DNA of 64,000 nucleotides from Selaginella moellendorffii (GCF_000143415.4 NW_003314296.1:124001-188000), one strand, 5' to 3'. Positions 24,434 through 36,165 are shown, counted from the first letter of the stretch. Notes: generated by a model from the sequence alone, not told the origin. Made by a program: numbers and translations.

Positions 24434-25196
24434 ACTTATCAAAAGCAGGATATCCTTTCTATAGTAACGTTATTGCACGGATTTTCAAATGGAAGGATCG
24501 TTAACAGGAATCTGTTCTGTTTTAGAATCCACTTGTCAGGAGCGGTTTTACTTGCAGTTTTCTCGAATATAAAAAGTAACTCAGATACGTCCTCTTTTGC
24601 GGGTTTTCTAAGAATTCTTTCCAAACCTTCAAATTGATATTTCCAGAACAAAGATGTTGGCAAAGTACAAGGCAATTTGGCTGAGACTTAAGATGTTGAT
24701 TACTTGAATAACTTGATGGGGCAACCTGGAAGTCTTAAAAGAGTCGGTGCAGCCGTTGTTCAGAGGCCAAAATTCGGACAATGTCAGTTGTTGTGCGAAA
24801 CCGTGTTGGCCATGCACGTCAATGCGCTTCCGGCAGTTTTGTTGACCATCTCTGTAACATGCGGAACGTCTAGCTGGACGTCTTCATGTGTAGTGGCTAG
24901 TGAGCAACAGACTGAATTGCAGGAGCTTGGAAACCCTGCAGTAGCCCATGGGAAAGCTTTTCCAAAACACTAGCATTGCCGACTTCTCAATGGTGGCTGC
25001 CGCAAACTCACCTATGCTCTACTCTCACTGCCATGCCATGGAAGTTGATGGATGGCCTGCTCGGACTAGAAAGGCGAGGCTTCTAAACACCAGCAGGAGG
25101 TGTTAGTCACAGCACTTCTATGAGCAAACTTAGCCACTCTAAACTAGAACAAGGCACCATATAAGCGATCAATCAAGTAGAGAAGGGTTCTTCTGT
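24434..25196. other. Intergenic
   Basis: No gene is supported. One 89-codon frame at 24704-24973 has no recognisable features. Confidence 0.4.
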
Positions 25197-25337
25197 ATGA
25201 GCAGTGGCAAAGCATTGGCCATGCTCTGCCACAGCATAATCATCTTCCTGGAGCTGCTGCTGTTCCTCTTGGCATGCTGGGCATCCCACGGCCGGCTGGC
25301 AGCAGAGCTCAGCTTCTCATTTGGTTTCTGGTATTAA
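25197..25337 (+). CDS. Small secreted-type ORF, possibly a peroxidase N-terminal remnant
   Basis: The ATG at 25197 gives 46 codons: a strong hydrophobic signal segment (IIIFLELLLFLLACW), then AAELSFSFGFWY and TAA. The part after the signal peptide resembles the mature start of class III peroxidases (QLS-x-FY), after which everything else is missing. It could be a cut-off first exon of a lost peroxidase or a chance frame. Confidence 0.3.
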   Translation: MSSGKALAMLCHSIIIFLELLLFLLACWASHGRLAAELSFSFGFWY

Positions 25338-26689
25338 TTGATTGGTGGAATGTTGTTTTCCAGCAGAGAGCAAGCCCGAAACTGGACTCAACCAGCTGGA
25401 AGTAGTAATCTAATACACTATATTTTACTCAATAGAAAGGGATCCTTTGTAGGTGTTTGCCAAACTCTCTAAGTAGCTTTCAGTGGTCAAGATGTATAAC
25501 TGTGGTCTAGATAAGTATAGTTCTATGTTTATATTTCCTACTAATTGGAAAAGAAGGTGCTCTTTTGTTCATGGGCCACCCTTTAGTTGCTCATAATCTA
25601 TTATATTTTCTAACAAATTCATAAGTCCTCATGAAAAAAAATTAATTGCCATAAATCTCTCAAGAGCCCCACTCTCTTGTTCATAATGAACCATCTCTCA
25701 ACATGTAGATCACTAATATGTGGTATTCTTTCTCAATACCCCTTTGGTCCAAATGTAAAGCTTCTAAATTTTGACTTTTCAGAAGGATATTCAATTGATA
25801 CTTTTAACTAATTGAAAAAAAAAGTACACTCTTGTTTAAAAACTCTTTCTTTTTATATTTGAACTTTAATAAACTATCAATAAAAACACATATTTTTATA
25901 ATTATATAGTTTTTTACTCAATATTAAACTTATTTTTGTAAGCTCAATATTTTGGAAGCATTTAGCACTGAATCAATGTATGCTATTACACTTAACAACT
26001 ACAATAAAATCAATAAAGAAGGTTTTGGAGCTTTGGTCAAAACTAAAGTAGAGTTAATAGTAAAGGAAAGGATGATATTTACTGTTTAAGCAAGATGATG
26101 AGATGTTAACAATCACAAGACCCTCTTTCCCATTTAAGCTATTTACACATAAATAAGCATTAAGTTTACTTGTATTGATATGCTTTATATTGATGGTTGG
26201 ATTGATACAATAAAACAATTAAAGCTCATTGTGAACAACCAAAAAGAATGAGTCAAGAGATGATATATAAAGGTTTAAATATAAAAGAAAAAAGCCCTAT
26301 GAATAGCACTTTATTTTTCAGTTAGTTAAGAATTTTGGGATATTTAGGGTTAACCATCCATAAATTTGAGTTTTGTTGGGCTCGATGCAAATTCATGAGC
26401 TTAAACTATCACAACAATTAGACAAAGTTATGTAATAAATAAATTAAAAAATAGTTGAAATTTCATATATAACCTTACTTTTTTTATGGATCATTCTTTG
26501 CAAGCATATATTTGTTAAGGATTAAAGAAATTAACAAGTTGCTACCACTGAATAGACTTAAGAAGATCTTAGGATTTTACTTTGTTGCACTAAAAATAAT
26601 ATAAAGAGATATTTTTGTAAATTGAGGTATTATTATTGTACAAAAACAATATAAATCCCCAACTTATAAAGGATGTTTAAAGGAAGTTG
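25338..26689. other. AT-rich, gene-free stretch
   Basis: This stretch is strongly AT-rich with no coding frames. It holds one recognisable relic, the decayed LTR at 26230-26404. Confidence 0.6.
26230..26404 (+). mobile_element. Decayed solo LTR related to the TRIM at 28097-28691
   Basis: The relic starts TGTGAACAACC (TRIM: TGTAAGCAACC) and keeps the order of later words, among them CCTATGAATA, TTGGGATA, GAGTT-TTGTTGGGCT and ATGAGCTTA. It is about 175 bp against 195 bp. Differences are mostly C-to-T and G-to-A, as expected for an old methylated copy. No partner LTR is visible nearby. Confidence 0.6.
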
Positions 26690-26863
26690 TGTGAATGCAT
26701 AGAATATAGAAAGGGATTATAGAAAATGTGCATATCAATTAACCCAAAAACCCTAACTTTTATATAAGAGCAAGTGGTCCGAATTGAAACTAATTTGATG
26801 GCTACTAAAATCCCATTACACTAATATTAGTACGACATCGTAGTTATATATTTAGACCTCACA
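26690..26863 (-). repeat. Gypsy 3' LTR
   Basis: This 174-bp repeat pairs with 32368-32543. Shared words include AGAAAATGTGCATATCAATTA and GACCTCACA. Confidence 0.85.
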
Positions 26864-26882
26864 TTATCCCTTCCTCTCGGAA
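26864..26882 (-). promoter_or_regulatory. Polypurine tract of the gypsy element
   Basis: On the minus strand GAGAGGAAGGGATAA lies directly before the 3' LTR, as expected for the plus-strand primer of reverse transcription. Confidence 0.65.
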
Positions 26883-26999
26883 TAATAGAAGATCATTAGG
26901 GTTCCCTTGTAGATGGACCAAGATTTGGAGGAATGTCAAGAGGAAGCATTAGTGGATCTGTAAGTGGTATTAGCTGTTCCTAATCCTTTTGGACGAAGC

Positions 27000-27640
27000 G
27001 TTTCAACCGTTGCATATGCACAATTTCTGGAGGATTGACTTGTTAGACGTCATGCCGAACCTCATAAACTTGCCGTAATACCTAATATGGTCCTTTCCAC
27101 TAAACAAAAAGCCCCTAGATAAACCATATACCATAAAATGGAGAAAATAAACTAATACCAAATCACCCACTTTTTACTCCACATGTGGACGATGATAGGA
27201 GTTATACGCCATTATTGTCCCACTTGTATGCAGCCTAAGTGTTTGGCAGACTCTGCTCAGATAAGTGGAAGAATGCTCGTCAAATACTAATCCCATGACC
27301 TAGCATTAGTAGCTTGTGGCAATCGTGAAGGTAAACCCAGCTCCATTGGTAATATTAGATCATGACTATATAAGAGTTTATATGGTGAAGTATTAATAAA
27401 ACTCTGCACCCTTGTGACATATGCATACCGAAACAACAACAAATAACCATCTCAATCCGAATGTTGAAAGTTCACGTACTTCATGATCATCCCTTTGAAC
27501 GTCTGAATGAGCCATTCCACCAAATTGTCTGATTGTGGATAATAAACACTCATAAAAGTGTGGCGTATCCCCAACTGAGACGTCAAAACATGAAATGCCT
27601 CAACCATAAATGCAGGACCATTATCCAAAAATATCGTAGT
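27000..27640 (-). mobile_element. Gypsy integrase core and C-terminus (decayed)
   Basis: The minus strand reads DNGPAFMVEAFHVLTSQLGI and then YYPQSDNLVEWL, the second Asp region and the Glu region of a DDE integrase, with changes from consensus. Farther down come KVGDLVL and KFMRFGMTS, typical of the C-terminal domain. Stops interrupt all frames. Confidence 0.75.
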
Positions 27641-28096
27641 ATCTTGGTTGTTTTGTGGATCATCTTTTTGATCGCACTGCACCGTTGCAAGCATTAATGA
27701 AGTCATCAACGCCATCTGTTATCTGATCTCCGGATTGTGAGTAGGCGTTCATGGATCTCAAAGAGCTATTGACGACTCCTCCGGTGTTAGCATATCTTGA
27801 CTACAGTCAACCTTTCATTTTGTGCGTGGATGCTTCTGGTATTGGTCTTGGAAGTGTGTTGATGCATGAGAGCTCAAGTGTGTATGATCAGTGCCATCCC
27901 ATTGTGTATATTAACCGTACGTTACAACTAGCAAAGGTGAACTACTCCACAACAGAGAAGGAATGTTTAACAATAGTTTGGGGTTTCAAGAAATATTATA
28001 CATATCTACATGGTTTTCGAACATTACTAAAAGGTAATTATACTGCCATTACTTTATCATTGAAGTGGAAGAACCTGGTTGGTCGTACTGCTCAAT

Positions 28097-28291
28097 TGTA
28101 AGCAACCAAAGGGAACGACTCGAGAGACGATCCATAGGGGTTCAAATATAGAGGGAAAGGGCCTATGAATAAGAGTGCACCCCCTTTTCCAATCGGTTAA
28201 GGGTCTTGGGATAGTTGGAGTTAAGCGTCCTTGGGTTTGAATAGTACTGGGCTGGGTGACCTCCTGGGAAGTCCAAACTCAGGAGCTTACA
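28097..28291 (+). repeat. TRIM 5' LTR
   Basis: This 195-bp repeat begins TGTAAGCAACC and ends AGGAGCTTACA. It is preceded by the target duplication TCAAT. Confidence 0.95.
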
Positions 28292-28293
28292 TT

Positions 28294-28304
28294 TGGTATC
28301 AGAG
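28294..28304 (+). promoter_or_regulatory. TRIM primer-binding site
   Basis: TGGTATCAGAG is complementary to the 3' end of initiator tRNA-Met and sits 2 bp after the 5' LTR. Confidence 0.85.
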
Positions 28305-28496
28305 GGGTCTCGGGTCCGACTCTGTTGGTTGGCTAGGGGAATCACACCACATGTTGATTGACATCTGGCTGGTCCAGTTTGCTCCCGCTGGGCTCGACCC
28401 GAGGGGTAGGGTGTCAAGAGAGCGGGGCTCTCGGGAGAGCTGTGGCTCTCAGCTTCTGTTCACGAGGGCGTGAACTTGCAGGGAAGCGTGGTGGAT

Positions 28497-28691
28497 TGTA
28501 AGCAACCAAAGGGAACGACTCGAGAGACGATCCATAGGGGTTCAAATATAGAGGGAAAGGGCCCATGAATAAGAGTGCACCCCCTTTTCCAATCGGTTAA
28601 GGGTCTTGGGATAGTTGGAGTTAAGCATCCTTGGGTTTGAATAGTACTGGGCTGGGTGACCTCCTGGGAAGTCCAAACTCAGGAGCTTACA
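28497..28691 (+). repeat. TRIM 3' LTR
   Basis: Same length as the 5' LTR, with about two substitutions (GGGCCC for GGGCCT and AAGCAT for AAGCGT). It is followed by the target duplication TCAAT. Confidence 0.95.
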
Positions 28692-29595
28692 TCAATGAGC
28701 TTTGAAACTTTAAATATATAATTTTGATGTTATTCATCACCCAAGGAGTTCTATGGTTGATGTTGATGCCCTTTCTCAAGATTTTTTTCCTTCTTTACTC
28801 TCTTCTCATGTTTCTAATAAGCTTGTTATTCTAGCATCTATGGATTTTCTAAATGAGGATTCTGTGCCATTTGCAGTTGTTGTACTTGATGTTCAGTTTC
28901 CACAAGGTACAGAACAAGACCTACCTTCTCTTGATGAGGTTCATGAGGCTTAAAAGATTAAGCCATAAATTCAAATGCTTCGAGAAAGGTTTGAGAATTC
29001 TACATCATTTGCTGATGACTTGCTATTCCAGCATTTACATTCTCAATATCACCTTAAAGACAACCTTCTTTATTTTATGGGGATGGATCCTAATGATCAT
29101 TTACGGTTGATGGTGCCTTTAATCTTTATTCCACGGTTTCTTCATGCTTACCATGATTCTCCTATTCTATGTGGGAATATAGGACATTGTCATATGATCG
29201 AGAAGCTGTACAAGTCTTTGTATTGGCAGAATATGCAACACAATGTTATCCACTATATGTGTAGTTGCATTTGGTGTCAAACTTTTGATCTTATGGGACC
29301 TTTTCCATGATCGACTACTAACAATGAATATGTTATTACTTTTGACTACTTGATTTGTTGGGTGGAAGTTGGTGCTTTTGCTAACACCTCTGCAACTATT
29401 GTTGGATACTTCCTCCTTAATCAAGTGGTGTTCTAGCATTCTTGCCTAAGAAGTGTTGTACATCATTTACACACTTCAAAGAAGAGAACTTTAAAACAAC
29501 CATAAGTTCGTCAAAATTAATTTACAAACCCTCACAAAAAATACGGTACCTAAGATAAGTCATATCCTTGGACCCAAACATGGCATTGACTAGGC

Positions 29596-30788
29596 ACACT
29601 TGGGCTTTCCTACATCAACACACCTCCGAAAACAATATTAGAAGCATCCACGTGCAAATGAAAGGTTAAGTGTAGTCAAGATACGCTAAAACTGGAGGAG
29701 TCACTAATAGCTCTTTGAGATCCATGAACACATGCTTATAATTCAGAGACTAGATAAAAGATGACGTTGATGATTTCATGAACGTTTGCAACAGTGTAAT
29801 GCGATTAGAAAGATCCACAAAACAACCAAGATACTGCACTTGCCCAGGAAGCACTACACATCATTTACACACTTCAGAGAAGGGAATTTTACAACAGCCA
29901 TAAGTTCATTATGATCAACTTGCAAACCCTCAAGAAAAATATGGTACCCAAGGTAAGTTGTGTTCTTAGACCCAAACACGCACTTTAATTGCTTCAGCTT
30001 TAAACCAATGTCCCATAGCCGATCTAACACTTTACAAATATCATGGATGTGCTCCTCCCATGTCCTTTCCGAGTGGATTAAGACATCATCAATAAAGTCA
30101 GCAATCATCTATGGCATATCGCAAAGAACTTTATCCATCATCTTGCTAGAGCATTGTTCAAACCAAAAGGCATCACCAAGAATTTATATAAATTAAATAG
30201 TGTATGAAAAGCAGTTTTAGGAATATCTTCTTCAGCAATCAATACTTGCCAATACCCAAAAGCAAGATCTAGCTTGGTGAACCAATGACTTCTCCTCAGA
30301 CAATCAAAAAGATCAACTATATGAGGAAGAGGGTACACATCTAGAATGGTCACTTCATTTAACAAACAATAGTTGATGCAGAAAAGAATATTCCTATCAG
30401 ATTTTGTCACAAGATGAGGTTCATATGCCTAAGGACTTCACGACTTCTAAATAACACCCTTCTTCAACATTTCCTTGACGTTTGCATGTAAAATCTTAAT
30501 CTCTTTGAGTGACCGACAATGAATAGGAACCTTGATTGGATGAGCATCCCCAGTTGAAATCGAATGACATGTGGCAATCTTGGCCCCAAACAATAGGTTA
30601 AATTCAAAGAGATCGGAATACTCCTTCATGAGCCAATCAACTGCTGCAACACAAAGACTATTGGAGGGATCGATAAAGGGAAGAGCGGAATAAGACGAAG
30701 GAAGTAGTGGGGGGACAAAAATAATGGAAAAAGAAGGATGAAGAGGTATAGAAGTGAGAGGAATGGATGATATATAAGTATAAGACAA
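29596..30788 (-). mobile_element. Gypsy reverse transcriptase region (decayed)
   Basis: The minus strand reads LPHIVDLFDCLRRSHWFTKL (finger/palm), then AFGYWQV, FLVMPFGLNNA, FIDDVLIHS (active site, normally Y-x-DD), LKLKQLKCVFG and YLGYHI, all typical of Ty3/gypsy RT. Below 29740 an RNase H start (MDLKELLVTPPVLAYLDY) follows, then breaks off at about 29596. Confidence 0.8.
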
Positions 30789-30789
30789 G

Positions 30790-32040
30790 GGGGAGAAGTC
30801 TCAAAGTCACACTTGGCATGATTGTGCTGCAACCAATCCATACCAAGGATGAAATCAAAAACTTGACTCGACACCATTCACAATGATTGCAACCCAAGGT
30901 CGAGATCACCCATAGGCACAACCAAGTCTGCCTCATCCCATGCACATGCATGTGTATGCCCATTACCATAAAAAATGAAAATTGGCTTTGCCACATGACG
31001 CAAATGTAGATGGCAACGTATGGCAATAAATCGAGCAATAGAAGATAAATTTGACCTGTATCAACCAACATGGAGAGAATAATAAAAGACTTTTTGTTAT
31101 AAAAACGAGATTGGAAAGTAAACACTCACATTCACGAACCGGTGTCAAGTGAACCCCTTGGTAATACTCCCGAAAGAAAGATGGAAAGGTCACTAACTTA
31201 TTCGCGCAAGGTCCCTCCAATACTTGTGTGACTCCTCATTTCTTAGATGCATCTTGGTGTCTATACCTTTCACTATAATAGCACTAATAGAACATTATTG
31301 ATGCCAAGGTTTTCACCTAGGAAATCGCCAATTTGGAAAATGCCAATAACACCGATAAGTGTGACCAACTTCATCACATGCCTAATAGCAAACATTACAA
31401 CCACGATCACGTCCTCACCCTTGTCTTTGGACTTGAGTAGCAGTAGCATCAACCTCCATTGGAATAGGACTATCACCCACAAGAAGTGGAACAAAAGGAC
31501 GTGTAGTAAGAAGTGGAAGAGGCAATGTCTCATAATGTTGTGCCAAGCGAAGCGCATCGTCAAAGGTGGCCAGAGCAAGTGCATGCACAAGTCCGACAAA
31601 ATCTTAATAAAGTGTTAGGTATAACATTCATAACTTCATATTTGGCTTCGCACAAAGCAAGAGGCTTCGGAAACAGACACTAAATTGCATCATTGACTCA
31701 AATGGCCCTTAACAAAGATGATGCAATTGTTGGAAAACATCATCACAATCATCAGCATGTCCAAATATGCATTTGAAGATGTTTAGGAAAACACTCTAAT
31801 CCCCACGAGTAGTTGCACTCAAACCATTATACCATTGCAGCGCCGTCCCTTAAAGACACATAAAAAACTTATCAAACATTGAGCATCATCCCAAGAATGA
31901 TATATGGCAATCACCGTAAAGTGATTGAACCAATGGTACACATCATCCCTAAGATTCCCACGAAAGAACTCCAACTGAACACGAGGATTGGCACCAAGAG
32001 CAGGAGGAGTTGTACCACGTGCCGTGAATGCTGCCATCAA
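30790..32040 (-). mobile_element. Gypsy gag and protease-end region (decayed)
   Basis: The minus strand at 32000-31830 reads RVQLEFFRGNLRDDVYHWF and HSWDDAQCLISFL, the retrotransposon gag domain. A damaged CCHC knuckle region lies near 31420-31330. Near 30870 the stretch VFDFILGMDWLQHNHAKCDF matches the C-terminal part of a retropepsin domain. There are many stops. Confidence 0.7.
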
Positions 32041-32367
32041 CTAAGTTTGGTTGTTTAATTGCAATTGCATAACATCAAGCAATTGCACCAACTACTGCTC
32101 TAGAGTCAAAAGAGGAGATTATTGCTCTGCTATGAAGACAAATAAAAAGAACAAAGCAAAAAAAGAAAAATGAAAAAAAAAACTAGAAGGAAAGGGAGAT
32201 CTAAATAATGGAAAAGCTAGATATAAACTAAAATCCTAAAAGGAAAGAACAAAAAAAAGAAAATGAAAAAAGTTAGATTTAAATGGTGTAAAGGTTAAAT
32301 TTAAATCAAAAATCTTAAATCCAAGCACTCCTCAGGGACAATGAAAGATGCCCCTCGTCTCCACAAA

Positions 32368-32543
32368 TGTGAGTACATAGAATATGGAAAGGGAATATAG
32401 AAAATGTGCATATCAATTAGTCTAAAAATCCTAACTTATATACAAGAGCAAATGGTCTAGATTAAAACCAATCTAATAGCTACCAAAATCCCACTACACT
32501 AAGATTAGTATACCACATCGTAGCCATACACTTGGACCTCACA
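32368..32543 (-). repeat. Gypsy 5' LTR
   Basis: This 176-bp partner of 26690-26863 begins (minus strand) TGTGAGGTCC and ends ACTCACA. Confidence 0.85.
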
Positions 32544-34797
32544 GCTGATATTATTAGTCATTTAATACCTACCAAAGTGACAATTTCAAAACATAAAGCT
32601 ATGTGTAAATTAAAAGAGAGAAACTCATAAAACATAGCAAATATGGATGTTATATGAATGGCAAAGTAAACACAAATGCAATAGTTGCAGATCCAGATAT
32701 GTTAAAACTATATAGTTTTTATTATATTTTATATTTTTGGTTCTTAGGAAATATATTACATTAAAATATATTTCACCACAACTTATCATGTCTAGCCTGG
32801 GGGGTATATTAGACCCTTCATACAGACGCTCGATTTTTTTGTGTCATTATGATATTGTTCCCACTGTCCATGCATTTCCCATTGAGCTTGTGGAGCCCGA
32901 TTATTTCACATTGTGCTGAGACTTATAATGCTGATAACAAATAACATGAAAATCCCTGAAGCCCTGGAAACATAAGGAGATATTTGGTAAATGGTGATTA
33001 AAAATATGTGACCAGGTTAAGTCGGCCATTAGCTGCTATAGAACTATAGAGCAAACGAACTCTTGGTGAGCAAGGACATTATTCTGAAATTCCACCAGAC
33101 TTCTTTCTACTTAAACTGTGACCCACATTCTTTCTTGTGAATTTATATCAATAGTGATTGGTCAATCTATCCATTCTTCTTCTACTCAAATTCTACTTCC
33201 ATCACCAGACGGTGTCATGTTGGTCTTATTAAAGAGGAAAACAAAAAAGGCTTGGAGTTATGGTTTTTAGAGCCATTCACAATTCCTCAGGTTTATGTTG
33301 AGCTGAAGGGACAAGAAGCTATTAAGCCCATATTGAAACTAATATAATTCCTGTTCTCACAGGCACTCTGATAGTTAGATAATCTCTCCTTCTTGCCCTG
33401 TTAACAATTCAGAGAGGGATTGGCAGTCGTCCAAGATGAGAGTCTTGACACCCATCTCCTGTTACGCACAGTCCCTATGAGACCACCAAACGCCCCAGAC
33501 CTCCTGCCGGATCTCTAACCTGGTCGAGCAGCCAGACGAAATTGGAAACACCGAAGAGCTCCTGTGCGCTGTCTTTTGGAAAGCATAGAGCCACGCAAAC
33601 ACCATCGTTGCAACCCAGTCGACCACGGCCGATGCCTTTTCTTCAAATCTTCGTCTTCAAACGACGACGATCAGGCTGGCCACCTGCATCTCCTCTTGGA
33701 CAAGCTCCACAGGTCCCCGCTCCAATCTCAAATCTCACCAAGAAAGTGCGCAAAGGATGTCTTTCATCTGCTTCGTCCTCTTGGATCCAACCGGAGCAGA
33801 AAAACGAGAGCCCTCTACGAGCTCGCAGCATCACCATCGCAAAGATCTTGGATTTGCATCTGGCGAAGAGCTGCCCTGGTCGCAGTGAGTTTGTTGCGAG
33901 CATGTGGAGGAAGGGGTGGGCGGGGATGGTTTAGTAGAAGCTCTGTGCCACTTGGTTGGCGAACCAAAGAATTTAATCATCATTGTTTGATGAAGCAATG
34001 CATGGTGGTAATTAGAATAATTATAAGGTTTAAGTCATGCCATAAAATTAAATTAAAATGTCGTAGATGATCTTTGATGAGAAGCTATAGATTCTCTTTT
34101 AGAGTGGGGAAAGAACAAACAACCAAATTCTCCGCGTTGGGCACAAAGTTTGCTGATACCTGACACACGACACATGATGAGGGTCCCTCAAGAAAACGAT
34201 GCGATGATCTCCAACTCAAAGTGGAGAAACAAAAAAACCACCAAAGAATTATGAAGATCCACAGTCCCGATTTGCGAGAGAGAGAGAGAGAGAGAGGAGG
34301 GGAGTGAAAGAGAGAGGTGAGCTATCACACACTCTCACCTAGTGACTGTCCCCAACAGCAGCATTGAATCGCGCTTAACGACTTATCGACGATCAAAAGT
34401 TTGGTGTACTGCATGGACCCAGCACCTTAAAAACACACTGCATAAGTATTCCACCCGAATTTCCCACTTTGTCAAGCCTTAACACTTACCTCTCTGCGCG
34501 AGAGCTCCTCGAACAAGGAGGTCCTCTTTCTTTCCTCTTCTTCTTTTCTTTTTTTTCTCTTCTGGAATTCTCGTCCACTTCATTCCTCTGCAAAGCCTGG
34601 CTCCGACTCTGATCGATTCTCTTCACCCCCTCGCTCCCATTTGCCACAGAGAATCGGAAGTTAATACAAGCACTTCTTTCCTCGATTGCAGTTCTTGCTG
34701 AAACTTCGCGTACCTTGTACTGACTCTGCTTGTTCTGTTTCTTGCTTTTTCTCCTCTCCGGGAAGAGATAAGAATTCGCCACTCCACACCAATCGTC
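32544..34797. other. Intergenic, no recognisable gene
   Basis: The stretch is AT-rich to about 33400, then of normal composition. Overlapping frames at 33542-34070 are long but lack recognisable domains, and no splice model is compelling. A GA microsatellite occupies about 34276-34297. A pyrimidine-rich leader (34505-34560) precedes the peroxidase gene. Confidence 0.4.
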
Positions 34798-36165
34798 ATG
34801 GATCACAGCCTAACTGCATTGTCGTCTCGATGGAGGTGGAGCACTTTCCTGTTCTCGGCGATGATCCTGGCGGAGTTCTTCCCCCTGTCCCAGCAACTTT
34901 CGTACGATTACTACGACAACGTCTGTCCCCAGGCCGAAAGAACTGTGAGAGCTTCGATTTCCAGCAACCTTGCGGGTGATCCCACCGCCGCAGCGGCGCT
35001 TCTCAGGCTTGCCTTCCACGACTGCCAAGTTGGAGTAAGTTCTTCGCACTGTTCTTTCCTTTCAGTCAGCTGAATTTCTGTTTCTTTCGTTGTCACCACC
35101 ACCACCGGGAAAATCAAAACTCGTTTCTCTGTTCTCCGGCCCAGGGATGCGACGCTTCCATCATGCTGAATTCGCAAGGTGGCATCACCAGCGAGATGGT
35201 TGCCTCCAAGAACTTTGGAATCCGGCGTCTCAACCTCATTGACAACGCGAAAGCGGCTGTGGACTCGCAATGCGGGCCTGGCAGAGTTTCTTGTGCTGAC
35301 ATTATCGCCATGGCTGGAAGGGACGCCGTTGTCTTCGCAGGAGGCCCCGACTTTCGAATTCCCATGGGAAGGCTCGACAGCACGTTTGCTAGCAATGCCG
35401 CCGCCGATTCCAGCCTTCCACCGACGACCATCAGCGTTGATAATTTCCTCAACCTCTTTGGATCCATGGGCATGTCCACAGAAGAAAGCGTTGCAATTAT
35501 GGGTAAGTTCTTCCAGTGTTCCTTAGAATTCCCTCTTCCAAAATTCTCATCTCCGTAAGTTCGTTGTCTCATCGGCTCTTAGAGTGGTTCTTTAAGTTCA
35601 TCGTTCCAAAAGTTTTCATATCGGTAAGTTTCCGCCAGAGTCCAAGTTTCAAAGTTCTCTGTTCGTCCGTTTCCGAGAGTCTCGATAAAGTTTCCCCGCG
35701 AGTGCACGTTTCTTAGTTTCAAGTTTCTCACGGATAAAAAACCTCGTTTCTTACCAACCAGGTGGCGGTCATACTCTCGGCGTCGGGCACTGCGTGAACA
35801 TCGTCAACCGGCTCTATCCCAATGCGGAGTCGACCTTGAGCTTCGTATACGCGACTAGATTGCGAGTGAGCTGCCCGTCCTCAGATCCCAGATTCATCAT
35901 CAATGCCACTACTGTCCAGAACGATTTCAGCAGCCTTCAGTTCGACAATCAGTACTTTCGAGAGGCGACAATGGGTCTCGGACTCTTCACCATTGATGCA
36001 GCGCTGGCCAGTGACGCGAGAACTTCTCCGATAGTGGCCAGGTTCTCTCAGAACCAGAACTCTTTCTTCAATGCCTTCGCAAGTGCTTACGCGAAGCTCA
36101 CTTCTTTCAACGTACTGACTGGAAATCGAGGTGAAGTGAGAAACAACTGCAGATTTGTGAACTAA
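34798..36165 (+). CDS. Class III secretory peroxidase
   Basis: These are heme peroxidases of the cell wall or vacuole that oxidise phenolics with H2O2. Three exons (34798-35034, 35145-35502, 35762-36165) give 332 aa. A long N-terminus includes a hydrophobic signal segment (STFLFSAMILAEFFP). The distal site RLAFHDCQVGGCDAS has the catalytic Arg and His. The proximal heme ligand His is in GGHTLGVGHC. All eight disulfide Cys can be placed (VCPQAE, HDC, GCDAS, QCGPG, SCADI, GHCVN, VSCPS, NNCRF). The length is normal for the family and no lesion was seen. Confidence 0.95.

Larger units (their letters stand above)
28097..28691 (+). mobile_element. Complete TRIM element (terminal-repeat retrotransposon in miniature)
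   Basis: Two 195-bp LTRs (28097-28291 and 28497-28691) begin TGTAAGC and end GCTTACA. They differ at only about two positions. The 205-bp interior begins with a tRNA-Met-type primer-binding site (TGGTATCAGAG at 28294) and has no meaningful coding capacity. The 5-bp target duplication TCAAT is perfect (28092-28096 and 28692-28696). The element interrupts the RNase H region of the inverted gypsy block. It must have been mobilised by another element's proteins. Confidence 0.95.
27640..29450 (+). mobile_element. Inverted gypsy block: RNase H and integrase zinc domain
   Basis: In the opposite orientation to the rest of the element, 27751-28091 reads MDLKELLTTPPVLAYLDYSQ, ILCVDASGIGLGSVL and NYSTTEKECL, a gypsy RNase H. 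After the TRIM insertion the frame resumes with VDVDALSQ (28756). At 29134-29280 follows the HHCC zinc finger (FLHAYHDSP, GHCHMIEKLYKSLYW, CSCIWCQ), then the start of the integrase core. The left breakpoint is near 27640; the right breakpoint, near 29455, abuts a second copy of a piece of RT (29455-29590, matching 29855-29970). Confidence 0.75.
26690..32543 (-). mobile_element. Old, rearranged Ty3/gypsy LTR retrotransposon
   Basis: Read on the minus strand the order is 5' LTR (right, 32543-32368), gag, protease end, reverse transcriptase, start of RNase H, a rearranged block, integrase, polypurine tract and 3' LTR (26863-26690). All frames are full of stops, so the element is defective. The LTRs start TGTGA and end TCACA and differ at roughly one site in seven, so the insertion is old. 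No matching target duplication is visible. A plus-oriented block at about 27640-29450 carries RNase H and the integrase zinc domain in reverse orientation, and it contains a young TRIM. The whole element is AT-rich compared with the flanking genes. Confidence 0.85.

Noticed and set aside
26690-32543. Perfect target-site duplication of the gypsy element
   Set aside because: The 5 bp before the left LTR (AGTTG) and after the right LTR (GCTGA) do not match; decay or rearrangement is likely.
33542-34070. Overlapping frames of 130 and 168 codons before the peroxidase gene
   Set aside because: No recognisable domain, no convincing start context or splice partner, and several frames are open in the same place.
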